A stretch of DNA of 47,153 bases from Urinicoccus timonensis (GCF_900232945.1 NZ_OCTU01000003.1:1-47153); one strand, 5' to 3'; shown: positions 35,635-42,982, counted from the stretch's first letter. A program made the numbers and translations. The notes: generated by a model from the sequence alone, not told the origin.

Positions 35635-36435
35635 ATGTATTGGCAGAAAAAATGGTCCGAAGAAGACAAGGATCAATCCTTAAAAGACGAAATCCTTGTC
35701 ATTCGGAGCCAACACAAAGACTATGGTTATCGCCGCATTCATCTGGAATTAAAGAACCGGGGCCAGGTGGTGAACAAAAAGAAAGTGCAACGATTGGTCC
35801 AAGACATGGGTCTTCAAGTCCACTCCTATGGTAAGAAATACAAGAAGTACAATTCCTACAAAGGCGTCGTGGGGAAAATCAAGAAAAACCGAATCAACCG
35901 CCGGTTCAATACCAGCATCCCCTTGCAAAAAATTACCACAGACACCACAGAATTTAAATACTATGAAGAAGATAAGACCGGGAAACTTCAAACAAAGAAA
36001 CTCTATCTCGACCCCTACATGGACATGTACAACCTGGAAATCATCAGTTACGTCCTATCCGATCAGCCCAATGGAGTCACCATGCTGCAAGGTTTAGAAG
36101 TAGCCATTGAGCGAACAAAGGCCTGTCCTTATCGACGGACCTTTCACTCCGATCGTGGTTGGGGTTATCAAATGACCGCATACCAAGCCATGTTAGAAAA
36201 ACATCATATTTTCCAAAGTATGTCAAGAAAAGGCAACTGCTATGACAATGCACCTATGGAAAACTTCTTTAGCCTATTGAAAAGAGAAATCTACTATGGC
36301 CACAATTACCGTAGTCGTGAAGAACTGGTGCAGGCAATTGAGCAATATATCCGTTACTACAACGAAGATCGAATCAAAGAAAAGTTAGGAGGTCTAAGTC
36401 CAAAGCAATACCGTGAACGCATGCAATCCGCATAG
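35635..36435 (+). CDS. IS3-family transposase OrfB (DDE integrase domain)
   Basis: The first ATG in this frame gives 266 residues. The open frame reaches back into orfA (before 35521, EFGERRSNEQKAKIVSKL...), so the natural product is probably an OrfAB fusion by -1 frameshifting. An HTH_21-like segment (HKDYGYRRIHLELKNRG) is followed by the DDE catalytic core: Asp in ITTDTTEFKY, Asp in FHSDRGWGYQ and Glu in APMENFFSLLKRE. No textbook A6G slippery site was seen in the overlap. Confidence 0.9.
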   Translation: MYWQKKWSEEDKDQSLKDEILVIRSQHKDYGYRRIHLELKNRGQVVNKKKVQRLVQDMGLQVHSYGKKYKKYNSYKGVVGKIKKNRINRRFNTSIPLQKITTDTTEFKYYEEDKTGKLQTKKLYLDPYMDMYNLEIISYVLSDQPNGVTMLQGLEVAIERTKACPYRRTFHSDRGWGYQMTAYQAMLEKHHIFQSMSRKGNCYDNAPMENFFSLLKREIYYGHNYRSREELVQAIEQYIRYYNEDRIKEKLGGLSPKQYRERMQSA

Positions 36436-36458
36436 AACGAATGTTATGTAAAAACAAA

Positions 36459-36485
36459 ATCGAGTAAGCGAAATGCTTACTCGAT
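36459..36485 (+). terminator. Hairpin at the right end of the IS3 element
   Basis: ATCGAGTAAGC and GCTTACTCGAT form an 11-bp perfect stem over GAAAT, just inside the right inverted repeat. There is no strong T run, so it may block or pause transcription rather than be a classical terminator. Confidence 0.5.
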
Positions 36486-36535
36486 TAGGTCCAACTTTAT
36501 GGGGTCACTCTAATATGCTGAGGGTTTAAACACAA

Positions 36536-36561
36536 AAAAGTCGGACTCTCGTCCGACTTTT
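36536..36561. terminator. Bidirectional intrinsic terminator between the two IS elements
   Basis: AAAAGTCGGAC-TCTC-GTCCGACTTTT is an 11-bp perfect stem with A and T runs. It lies in host DNA or at the edge of the IS200-type element. Confidence 0.75.
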
Positions 36562-36613
36562 CTTTATTGATGACTTTAGTCAGTTGAGCACGCAACGCGT
36601 GCGAAACAAAAAA

Positions 36614-36632
36614 CTACCCGCTATGCGGGTAG
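36614..36632. repeat. Left-end hairpin of the IS200-type element
   Basis: CTACCCGC and GCGGGTAG are perfectly complementary over a TAT loop, 80 bp before tnpA. This is the expected TnpA-binding structure. It shares ACTACCCGC with the CRISPR repeats of this window. Confidence 0.65.
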
Positions 36633-36712
36633 GCAATAAAGGTTATACCAAAAAATCACCTCAGTATTATAATAGAGTTGTTCAGACCTAAAATAATGAA
36701 GAGGTGATTTAA

Positions 36713-37171
36713 ATGGTTCAAAAGGCAAATTCATTATCACACACAAAATGGATGTGTAAATATCATATTGTCTTTACACCAAAGTATAGACGAAAAATTG
36801 TTTTTAATCAATACCGAGACAGTTTGGGAGAAATATTTAGAACATTATGCAAATATAAAGGAGTCGAAATAATAGAAGGACATTTAATGCCAGACCATGT
36901 GCATATGCTAGTTAGTATTCCCCCAAAAATATCAGTGTCAAGTTTCATGGGATACTTGAAAGGAAAAAGTGCACTAATGATGTTTGACAAGCATGCAAAC
37001 CTAAAATACAAATTTGGAAACAGACATTTTTGGGCAGAGGGATATTATGTAAGTACGGTAGGATTGAATGAACAAACAATAGCAAAGTATATAAGAGATC
37101 AAGAGCAACACGACATAGCAATGGATAAATTAAGTGTAAAAGAATACGAAGATCCATTCAAGAGAAGATGA
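36713..37171 (+). CDS. tnpA: IS200/IS605-family TnpA, Y1 HUH transposase
   Basis: The 152-residue single-strand transposase appears intact. The N-terminus has HTKWMCKYHIVFTPKYRRK. The HUH metal motif is MPDHVHMLV, and the helix with the catalytic Tyr reads AKYIRDQEQ, with the Gln four residues later as in IS608 TnpA. The segment FWAEGYYVSTVG is complete here, unlike in the decayed copy at the window's left edge. AGAGGTGA precedes the ATG. The element has no tnpB or guide RNA partner in view. Confidence 0.95.
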   Translation: MVQKANSLSHTKWMCKYHIVFTPKYRRKIVFNQYRDSLGEIFRTLCKYKGVEIIEGHLMPDHVHMLVSIPPKISVSSFMGYLKGKSALMMFDKHANLKYKFGNRHFWAEGYYVSTVGLNEQTIAKYIRDQEQHDIAMDKLSVKEYEDPFKRR

Positions 37172-37186
37172 AGTAAAGCCCTTTAA

Positions 37187-37308
37187 GGGCAGGCTAAAGA
37201 GGCAAAAACAATAAGGTTTGAACAAAGTGAAAACCAGCGCCTTGAGACGCTGGTTGGTAATACTTGGGCTTATAGCCCGTGATCAAACCACCCGTTTTAC
37301 GGGTGGTT
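37187..37308 (+). repeat. Structured right-end segment of the IS200-type element
   Basis: After tnpA come AACCAGCG...CGCTGGTT (near 37231-37255), GGGCT-TAT-AGCCC (near 37266-37278) and the terminal hairpin AACCACCCGT-TTT-ACGGGTGGTT. GCGCCTTGAGACG in this region resembles GCGCCCTTGAGACG after the decayed copy (387-399). The conserved order suggests a real element-end structure or a small RNA. Confidence 0.5.
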
Positions 37309-37406
37309 ATGATTGGAAAAGTTGAAGATAGGATTTTTCATTTTGGGGAATTTCCACAAGACTTGGCTTCGATTTGACAAAAGACTTTAGAGGGGCTTCT
37401 TTAGTC

Positions 37407-37434
37407 TTTCAATTGGTCCAAGATATTGTATAAT
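37407..37434 (+). promoter_or_regulatory. Promoter of the cysteine synthase-like gene
   Basis: TTTCAA (37407-37412) and TATAAT (37429-37434) are 16 bp apart and end 23 bp before the start codon. No S-box or T-box leader is present. Confidence 0.5.
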
Positions 37435-37457
37435 AGGACTAAAGGAGATGGATTGGA

Positions 37458-38450
37458 ATGAAAAATTTAGAAAAAATAGATAGATTAATAGGCAAAACCC
37501 CCCTAGTAAAGATTGACTACTCTTATCAAGGACGGAAGGGGGCCCTCTATGCCAAGGTGGAATACTACAATCTTTCAGGGTCTGTAAAGGATCGGATGGC
37601 CTGGTATATCTTGAAAAAATCCTATGAACAAGGCCTGATCAAGGAAGGGGACGCAATTGTTGAGGCAACTTCTGGTAATACAGGGATTGCTTTTTGTGCC
37701 CTGGGGGCCTATACGGGGAATCCTGTGATTATCTTTATGCCAGACTGGATGAGTCAAGAAAGAAAGAAGTTGGTTTCTTCCTTTGGGGCAAAGATTATTG
37801 ATGTTTCCAAGGAAGAAGGGGGCTTTTTAGGCTCCATTGACCTGGCTGATAACTATCAAAAAGACCACGACCATGTCTTTTTACCCCATCAATTTTCCAA
37901 TGACCTCAATACCCAAGGTCAATATGAGTCCTTGGGTAGGGAGCTAGTGGCAGACCTTGAAAGAAATGGCCTGGTATGTGATGGTTTTGTGGCCGGAGTT
38001 GGCACCGGTGGTGTCATTACAGGGGTGGCCAAGGCCATCAAGGAAGTCAACAAGGAGGCCAAGGGCTTTCCCTTGGAACCCAAGGAATCGCCTACTCTCT
38101 CCACCGGCTACAAGGTGGGGTCCCATAAGATTGCCGGAATTAGTGATGAATTTATCCCGGACCTGGTAAAGGAAAAAGACCTGGATGACATCGTCTCTGT
38201 CTATTCTGATGATGCCATTATCATGGCTCAAAAGCTGGCTAGAAAGGGCTTGGGAGTTGGAATTTCATCTGGAGCCAACTTTTTAGGGGCTATTTTGGCT
38301 TCAGAAATCCTGGGCCAGGACAAGGTCGTAGCCACAGTCTTTTCTGATGACAATAAAAAATATCTTTCCACGGATTTGATGAAGGAAATTCCCCAGCAAG
38401 AGGACTTTCTTTCAAAAGATATAGAAATTTTGGATATCCAGGCCATTTAA
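37458..38450 (+). CDS. cysK: PLP-dependent cysteine synthase-family enzyme
   Basis: The 330-residue fold-type II PLP enzyme is probably O-acetylserine sulfhydrylase or a close relative. The PLP Lys is Lys44 in SGSVKDRMA. The phosphate loop and substrate loop are GVGTGGVITG and EATSGNTGIAF. The ending GVGISSGANFLGA is conserved. A stretch near residues 213-225 (NKEAKGFPLEPKESPTLSTG) replaces the usual residues and may reflect another substrate, such as cystathionine or a thiol-related compound. It stands next to trxB, suggesting a thiol metabolism pair. Confidence 0.82.
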   Translation: MKNLEKIDRLIGKTPLVKIDYSYQGRKGALYAKVEYYNLSGSVKDRMAWYILKKSYEQGLIKEGDAIVEATSGNTGIAFCALGAYTGNPVIIFMPDWMSQERKKLVSSFGAKIIDVSKEEGGFLGSIDLADNYQKDHDHVFLPHQFSNDLNTQGQYESLGRELVADLERNGLVCDGFVAGVGTGGVITGVAKAIKEVNKEAKGFPLEPKESPTLSTGYKVGSHKIAGISDEFIPDLVKEKDLDDIVSVYSDDAIIMAQKLARKGLGVGISSGANFLGAILASEILGQDKVVATVFSDDNKKYLSTDLMKEIPQQEDFLSKDIEILDIQAI

Positions 38451-38543
38451 CTTGGGCCCTTCCAGGAATTCTAGGAAGAGAATAGATAAAAGTGGAAAAG
38501 TAGGGTATAGATACTATATAGTAATTTTTTATGAGGTGAAAAT

Positions 38544-39476
38544 ATGTATGATTTAATTATAATCGGGGGAGGTCCTGCAGGACTCAGTGCGGGCCTTTAT
38601 GGTGCCCGAGCTCGGATAAAGACCTTAATTATAGAAAAGGAAATGGCCGGAGGGCAAATGAACAAGACCCTGGATGTGGAAAACTATCCTGGAATCCCCA
38701 ACGGCCATACAGGAATGCAACTGGCCATGCGGATGGAAGAACAGGCCAAGTCTTTTGGGGCGGAAGTGAAGCATGAAACAGTGGAGTCTGTGGATTTAAG
38801 GTCCAATCCCAAAAAGATTAAAACGGACCAAGGGGAATACCAGGCAGCCAGCATCATCATTACCACTGGAGCCAATCCCAGAAAGCTAAATGTTCCCGGA
38901 GAGGAAGAATTTGCCAGCCGGGGAGTTAGCTATTGCGCCACTTGTGACGGGGCCTTTTATGAAGGGGCCGATGTCTTTGTCATTGGCGGTGGGGATGCGG
39001 CAGTGGAAGAAGCCCACTTCCTAACCAAGTTTGCCAACAAGGTCTACCTGGTCCACCGCAGAGACCAATTAAGGGCTGCCAAGTCCTTGCAAGAAAAGAT
39101 CCTCAACAATGAAAAGGTTGAAATCCTATGGGACAGTGTTCTCAAGGAAATCAAGGGAGAGGGTACGGCCCAAGAAGTCTTGATTGAAAATGTCAAGACC
39201 AAGGAAGTCAAAAGCTTCCGGTCCTCTACAGACTACAAGGGAGTCGGGATCTTTATCTATGTGGGCTACACTCCTTTAACGGACTTTTTAAAGGGCCAAT
39301 TGGACCTGGTAGATGGCTATATCCCAACAGATGAAAAGATGCAAACGGAAATTCCCGGAGTCTACGCAGCTGGAGATATCCGCTATGAAGGCTTTAAGCA
39401 AGTGGTGACAGCAGTAGGGGAAGGAGCCACAGCAGCCATGGTGGCAGAAAAATATTTAGATGACTTGGAGCCTTGA
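38544..39476 (+). CDS. trxB: Thioredoxin reductase
   Basis: The 310-residue FAD/NADPH flavoprotein reduces thioredoxin. The FAD-binding GGGPAGLSAGLYGAR lies at the N-terminus. The redox-active pair is in YCATCDGAFYEG (CxxC). The NADPH site is VIGGGDAAVEEAHFL with HRRDQLRA, and the C-terminal FAD motif is YAAGDIRYEGFKQ. ATGAGGTG precedes the ATG. No thioredoxin gene lies in the window. Sequence and length are normal. Confidence 0.95.
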   Translation: MYDLIIIGGGPAGLSAGLYGARARIKTLIIEKEMAGGQMNKTLDVENYPGIPNGHTGMQLAMRMEEQAKSFGAEVKHETVESVDLRSNPKKIKTDQGEYQAASIIITTGANPRKLNVPGEEEFASRGVSYCATCDGAFYEGADVFVIGGGDAAVEEAHFLTKFANKVYLVHRRDQLRAAKSLQEKILNNEKVEILWDSVLKEIKGEGTAQEVLIENVKTKEVKSFRSSTDYKGVGIFIYVGYTPLTDFLKGQLDLVDGYIPTDEKMQTEIPGVYAAGDIRYEGFKQVVTAVGEGATAAMVAEKYLDDLEP

Positions 39477-39496
39477 TTTTAGGGGGCTTGGGGCTA

Positions 39497-39704
39497 TTGA
39501 AAATATTTTTTATTTGTGATAGTATCTAATTAGGAAAGACGAGACTAGCGCGTCTTAGGCATTGCCCGATTATTTACGGTAGTGACTGAACCTTTTATAG
39601 GGGAGGTTCCAGGTCATTACCGTATTTTTGGGTTAAAATAAGACTGCACCAGACTCTAAATTCATAGAGCTGGTTTATTAGCTTGTACATATAGGGGGTA
39701 GATA
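39497..39704 (+). promoter_or_regulatory. Promoter and structured leader with attenuator-like stem before the CoA transferase operon
   Basis: TTGAAA (39497-39502) and TAGTAT (39520-39525) are 17 bp apart. The predicted leader is about 170 nt. It first folds AAGACG...CGTCTT and GGC-ATT-GCC (about 39535-39570), then a long stem TACGGTAGTGAC...GGTCATTACCGTA with inner AACC/GGTT, followed by TTTTTGGG. This last stem is a strong intrinsic terminator placed between promoter and gene, the usual layout of an attenuator or riboswitch. No known class was recognised. A B12-box, T-box or S-box was not seen. Confidence 0.55.
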
Positions 39705-41210
39705 ATGATGGAAAACAGATTACGCTGTGAAAAATTAAAAAGTAAATTAATGACTGCCAAAGAAGCAGCTGAATTCATTCAAAAGGATATGACCATTGCT
39801 ACAAGTGGTTTTACACCAGCTGGTTATCCCAAGGCTATTCCCTTGGAATTGGCCCGGAGGGGAGAAGCTGGAGAGAAATTAAATTTAACCGTCATTACAG
39901 GAGCTTCTGTTGGACCCGAAATTGACGAAAAAATGACAAACGCTGGAGTGGTTGCCTATCGTTTCCCCTATCAAACAGACCGGACCCTCCGCAAGGCCAT
40001 TAATGATGGCAAGGTCAAATACCAAGATATGCACCTATCCCATGTGCCCCAACAATTAAAGGCGGGCTTTTTAGGCCATATTGATGTAGCCATTGTGGAA
40101 GTGGTGGCCATTACAGAAGAGGGCCACTTGATTCCCTCCACCTCTGTGGGTCAAACCAACATCTGTGTGGAAATGGCAGACAAGGTCTTGGTTGAAATCA
40201 ACACCAGCCAACCCATGGAATTGGAAGGCATGCATGATATTGCTGAATTACCCCTTCCACCCTACCGTAAGCCCATTAACTTAACCCGGCCAGAAGAGAG
40301 AATTGGCAAGCCCTATATCGAGTGTGATCCAGACAAGATTGTAGGGATTGTAGGATGTGATATTCCCGACTCTACGGCTCCCATTGTGGAACCCGACCAA
40401 GTCAGTATTGATATCTCCAAAAACATCATTCGCTTTTTAAAGGAAGAAGTTAAGGCAGGAAGGTTACCTAAAAACCTCCTTCCCCTCCAATCTGGAGTGG
40501 GCAATGTAGCCAATGCCGTCTTAAAGGGAATTACCGATTCAGACTTTGAGCACTTGACGGTTTATTCTGAAGTTTTACAAGATGGAATTATTGACCTCTT
40601 AATTGCCGGCAAGGTGGACTATGCTTCTGGAACTAGCTTTACCTTGAGTCCTGAAATGAATGCAAGACTGGGAGAAGAACTGCCCAAAATCAAGGACAAG
40701 GTGGTTTTAAGACCTGTTGAGATATCCAACAATCCTGGCTTAATCCGCCGCTTGGGAGTAATCGCCATCAATACTGCCCTGGAATTTGATATCTATGGCA
40801 ATGTCAACTCCTCCCATGTTTCTGGGACCAATATGATGAATGGTTTGGGAGGGTCCGGGGACTTTACCCGGGGTGGCTACCTGTCCATCTTTACAACCCA
40901 ATCCACAGCCAAAAAGGGCCTGATTTCTGCAATAGTTCCCTTTGTCCCCCATGTAGACCATACAGAACATGATGTCATGGTGGTGGTCACGGAACAAGGC
41001 TATGCAGACCTACGAGGCCTAGACCCAGTGGAAAGGGCTAGAAAAATTATTGAAAATTGTGCCCATCCGGACTACAAGGCCCAATTGGAAGACTATCTAA
41101 ACCGAGCCATCAAGGAAAGTCCAGGACAACACACACCTCATATTTTATCGGAAGCTTTTTCCTGGTATGACCGGTTAAAAGAAACCGGCACCATGAAGAT
41201 AGACCAATAG
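39705..41210 (+). CDS. Succinate/propionate-type acyl-CoA:CoA transferase (acetyl-CoA hydrolase family)
   Basis: The 501-residue enzyme moves CoA between short-chain acids. The family of succinyl-CoA:acetate/propionate transferases is recognised from the N-terminal SGFTPAGYPKAIPLELARR, the Glu-containing YSEVLQDGIID (Glu289, the expected CoA-ester-forming residue), and the C-terminal GSGDFTRGGYLSIFTTQS and VVTEQGYADLRGLDP. The downstream B12-binding and MeaB-like genes point to a methylmalonyl-CoA pathway and hence to succinate/propionyl-CoA as substrates. That is inference. Two ATGs are adjacent, and AGGGGG lies 6 nt before the first. Confidence 0.85.
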   Translation: MMENRLRCEKLKSKLMTAKEAAEFIQKDMTIATSGFTPAGYPKAIPLELARRGEAGEKLNLTVITGASVGPEIDEKMTNAGVVAYRFPYQTDRTLRKAINDGKVKYQDMHLSHVPQQLKAGFLGHIDVAIVEVVAITEEGHLIPSTSVGQTNICVEMADKVLVEINTSQPMELEGMHDIAELPLPPYRKPINLTRPEERIGKPYIECDPDKIVGIVGCDIPDSTAPIVEPDQVSIDISKNIIRFLKEEVKAGRLPKNLLPLQSGVGNVANAVLKGITDSDFEHLTVYSEVLQDGIIDLLIAGKVDYASGTSFTLSPEMNARLGEELPKIKDKVVLRPVEISNNPGLIRRLGVIAINTALEFDIYGNVNSSHVSGTNMMNGLGGSGDFTRGGYLSIFTTQSTAKKGLISAIVPFVPHVDHTEHDVMVVVTEQGYADLRGLDPVERARKIIENCAHPDYKAQLEDYLNRAIKESPGQHTPHILSEAFSWYDRLKETGTMKIDQ

Positions 41211-41218
41211 GAAAAGGT

Positions 41219-41236
41219 CCAGGCCCTAGGGCCTGG
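41219..41236. repeat. 18-bp perfect palindrome between CoA transferase and B12-binding genes
   Basis: CCAGGCCCTAGGGCCTGG is fully self-complementary and is not followed by a T run. In RNA it could be a stability or processing hairpin within the operon. Confidence 0.6.
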
Positions 41237-41272
41237 CTAAAAGGAGAATCTGTTAAGAATTAAGGAGAGATT

Positions 41273-41677
41273 ATGGTTCCCATTCGTATACTCGTAGCGA
41301 AGCCGGGCATGGATGAACATGACCGAGGTGCACGAATCCTGTCCTATCGTTTTAGGGAGGCAGGAATGGAAGTAATTTATACCGGCCTTAAGCAAAGTCC
41401 CCAGCAGATTGTATCGGCCGTCCTCCAAGAGGATGTGGATGCCCTAGGGATTAGTATCCTATCCGGAGACTATAAAAAGCTTTTAAGCGAAACCCTATCC
41501 TTATTAAAGGAAAAGGACTTGTTTGAAGACCTACTGGTCTTTGCTGGTGGAATCATCGATGCAGCAGACATTCCAGACCTGAAAAACCAGGGCTTGGCTC
41601 AGGCTTTTCCTCCAGGGACAGACCTAAAAGATGTCATTTGTTTTGTAAACCAGCATATAAAAATAGACAAGGAGTAG
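41273..41677 (+). CDS. Cobalamin-binding protein, methylmalonyl-CoA mutase C-terminal-domain type
   Basis: The 134-residue stand-alone B12-binding domain carries the lower-ligand motif in AKPGMDEHDRGARIL (D14-x-H16-x-x-G19), the segment LGISILSGDYKKL and the GGIIDAADIPDLKNQG / FPPGTDL end. It should bind adenosylcobalamin and pair with a separate mutase large subunit of the methylmalonyl- or isobutyryl-CoA mutase type. No such gene is in the window. It lies 3 bp before the MeaB-like gene. Confidence 0.93.
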   Translation: MVPIRILVAKPGMDEHDRGARILSYRFREAGMEVIYTGLKQSPQQIVSAVLQEDVDALGISILSGDYKKLLSETLSLLKEKDLFEDLLVFAGGIIDAADIPDLKNQGLAQAFPPGTDLKDVICFVNQHIKIDKE

Positions 41678-41680
41678 GCT

Positions 41681-42595
41681 ATGGATCTTGTAGAAAAATT
41701 AATAGCAGGCAATGAAAAAGCCTGTGCAAGATGTATATCCCTTGTAGAAAATCAAAGAGAGGGCTATGTAGACCTCTTGAAGTCTATCTACCCCCATGAC
41801 AAGGGGGCCTACCGGGTGGGCTTTACCGGTCAAGAGGACCTGGCCAAGTCCAAGCTACTGGTAGACTTGATAGAAGGATATTTAGAAGAGGGGAAAAAAG
41901 TCGGCCTTTTACTTATGGGCCCCTCCAGCCCCCAAACCGGTGGAGCCTTCTTAGGAGGTCGGGAAAGATTCGCTCAACTTTCAGGCAAGGAGGGAGTTTT
42001 TATCCGGTCAGTGGCTTCTCGGGGCCACCAGGGAGGGATTTCCTATGCGGTCCCTGGCATGATGAGGATTTTGGATGCCTATGGATGTGACTTGATTTTG
42101 CTGGAAAGTTTTGGAGGCCCTCTGGATACAGACCTTAGTCAGGTGGTGGACTGCCTGGTTAATGTCATTTCTCCAGACCTAAGCCAAGACATGGAATTGC
42201 TTAATGCAGGGAGCCTGGAATTGACCCAGATCTTTTTTGTCAACCAAGGAAGGGGGCGGCAGGAGGAAAAGACCAAGCTGGACATTGAAATGATGTTGGA
42301 CCTCCAAGAGGACCGGGAGGAAAGACCCCTGGTTTTAAGCTTCCAAGACCAAGGAGTTTCGGGTTTGAAGGAAGTCATTGACGACTTTAAAGACTATCTC
42401 TTGGATATGGGACACTGGAAACAAGACCGTCTAAAACAAGAAGTCATGGAAGTTGAAAGCAGGATGAGAGGCTTTTTAAAAGATGACCTAGAGGCGGTGA
42501 TTCGTTTTGAAGAAGAGGCCATTAAAAGAGCTCTAGAGGAAGGAAGTAATCCCTATCTCCTTGCAGAAGAACTTTTGGATCGCTATTTTAAATAG
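41681..42595 (+). CDS. MeaB/ArgK-like protein with degenerate GTPase motifs
   Basis: The 304-residue protein follows the MeaB layout: an N-terminal ARCISLVEN, then MGPSSPQTGGAFLGGRERF, FIRSVASRGHQGG and ILDAYGCDLILLESFGG. MeaB protects and loads B12 mutases using GTP. Here the nucleotide motifs are altered: the P-loop reads GQEDLAKSK (50-58) instead of GPPGAGKST, the DPSSP aspartate is Gly80, and the base-recognition NKAD is NQGRG (188-192). It is therefore probably a non-hydrolysing relative. The tight spacing to the B12-binding gene supports a role as a mutase partner. No frameshift is seen. Confidence 0.8.
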   Translation: MDLVEKLIAGNEKACARCISLVENQREGYVDLLKSIYPHDKGAYRVGFTGQEDLAKSKLLVDLIEGYLEEGKKVGLLLMGPSSPQTGGAFLGGRERFAQLSGKEGVFIRSVASRGHQGGISYAVPGMMRILDAYGCDLILLESFGGPLDTDLSQVVDCLVNVISPDLSQDMELLNAGSLELTQIFFVNQGRGRQEEKTKLDIEMMLDLQEDREERPLVLSFQDQGVSGLKEVIDDFKDYLLDMGHWKQDRLKQEVMEVESRMRGFLKDDLEAVIRFEEEAIKRALEEGSNPYLLAEELLDRYFK

Positions 42596-42637
42596 ACCTA
42601 TAGGGCAGAAGTTTTTCTAGCTTCTTAAAAAAAGATA

Positions 42638-42646
42638 TGATATAAT
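42638..42646 (+). promoter_or_regulatory. Extended -10 promoter of rnpB
   Basis: TGATATAAT matches TGN-TATAAT and ends 8 bp before the predicted RNA 5' end. The -35 region is weak. Confidence 0.55.
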
Positions 42647-42653
42647 TTTTACT

Positions 42654-42982
42654 TGAGTAAGTCATTCAATCGCATGTGCAAACATGAGGAAAGTCCGTGC
42701 TCCATAGAGCGAGGATGCCGGATAACGTCCGGTGGAGGCGACTCCAAGGCTAGTGCAACAGAAAGATACCGCCACATTGTGGTAAGGGTGGAAAGGTAAG
42801 GTAAGAGCTTACCAGCAATTTGGAGACAAATTGGCTCTGTAAACCCCATCCGGAGCAAGACCAAAAAGGATCAAAAGGTGGCTGCTCGTCACCGCCAAGA
42901 GGTAGGTCGCTGGAGGTATTTGGCAACAAATATCCTAGATAGATGATTGATAAAACAGAACACGGCTTATAGACTTGCTCTT
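42654..42982 (+). ncRNA. rnpB: RNase P RNA, bacterial type A
   Basis: This is the catalytic RNA that trims tRNA 5' ends. Conserved core blocks are all present: GAGGAAAGTCCGTGCTC near the 5' end, GCAACAGAAAGATACCGCC, AAGGGTGGAAAGGTAAGGT, GTAAACCCCATCCGGAGCAA and the 3' AACAGAACACGGCTTATAG. Helix P1 pairs 42655-42663 (GAGTAAGTC) with 42972-42980 (GACTTGCTC). The middle part follows the type A arrangement rather than the type B of Bacillus. Short frames on either strand here are not genes. Confidence 0.95.

Larger units (their letters stand above)
34956..36512 (+). mobile_element. IS3-family (IS150-like) insertion sequence
   Basis: Terminal inverted repeats of 25 bp lie at 34956-34980 and 36488-36512. 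They share TGACCCC and AAAGTTGGACC and match the ends of IS150-type elements. Between them are orfA and orfB in a -1 frame relation, as usual for IS3 elements that make a fused transposase by frameshifting. No clear target duplication was seen at the ends. A terminator-like stem lies inside the right end. The element is about 1.56 kb and looks intact. Confidence 0.92.
36580..37310 (+). mobile_element. IS200/IS605-family element with tnpA only
   Basis: A single tnpA is flanked by subterminal hairpins: CTACCCGC-TAT-GCGGGTAG (36614-36632) on the left and AACCACCCGT-TTT-ACGGGTGGTT (37286-37308) on the right. A further stem, GCACGC-AAC-GCGTGC, lies near 36588-36602. There are no terminal inverted repeats and no tnpB, as in IS200-type elements that move as single strands. 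Exact ends are not fixed, so coordinates are approximate. Confidence 0.75.

Noticed and set aside
34953..36515. Target-site duplication around the IS3 element
   Set aside because: TAG on the left and ATA on the right do not match, so no duplication is claimed.
36713..37310. A TnpB/omega-RNA (Cas12-ancestor) system in the IS200 element
   Set aside because: No tnpB reading frame exists in or near the element; only tnpA and end hairpins are present.
37374..37379. TTGACA as the -35 box of the cysteine synthase-like gene
   Set aside because: It has no -10 box at suitable spacing; the TATAAT at 37429 is too far away.
39526..39704. Cobalamin riboswitch or T-box before the CoA transferase gene
   Set aside because: No B12-box, no T-box sequence and no specifier stem were found; only a general attenuator layout is supported.
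42649..42864. 71-aa minus-strand frame
   Set aside because: It is antisense to the conserved core of RNase P RNA.
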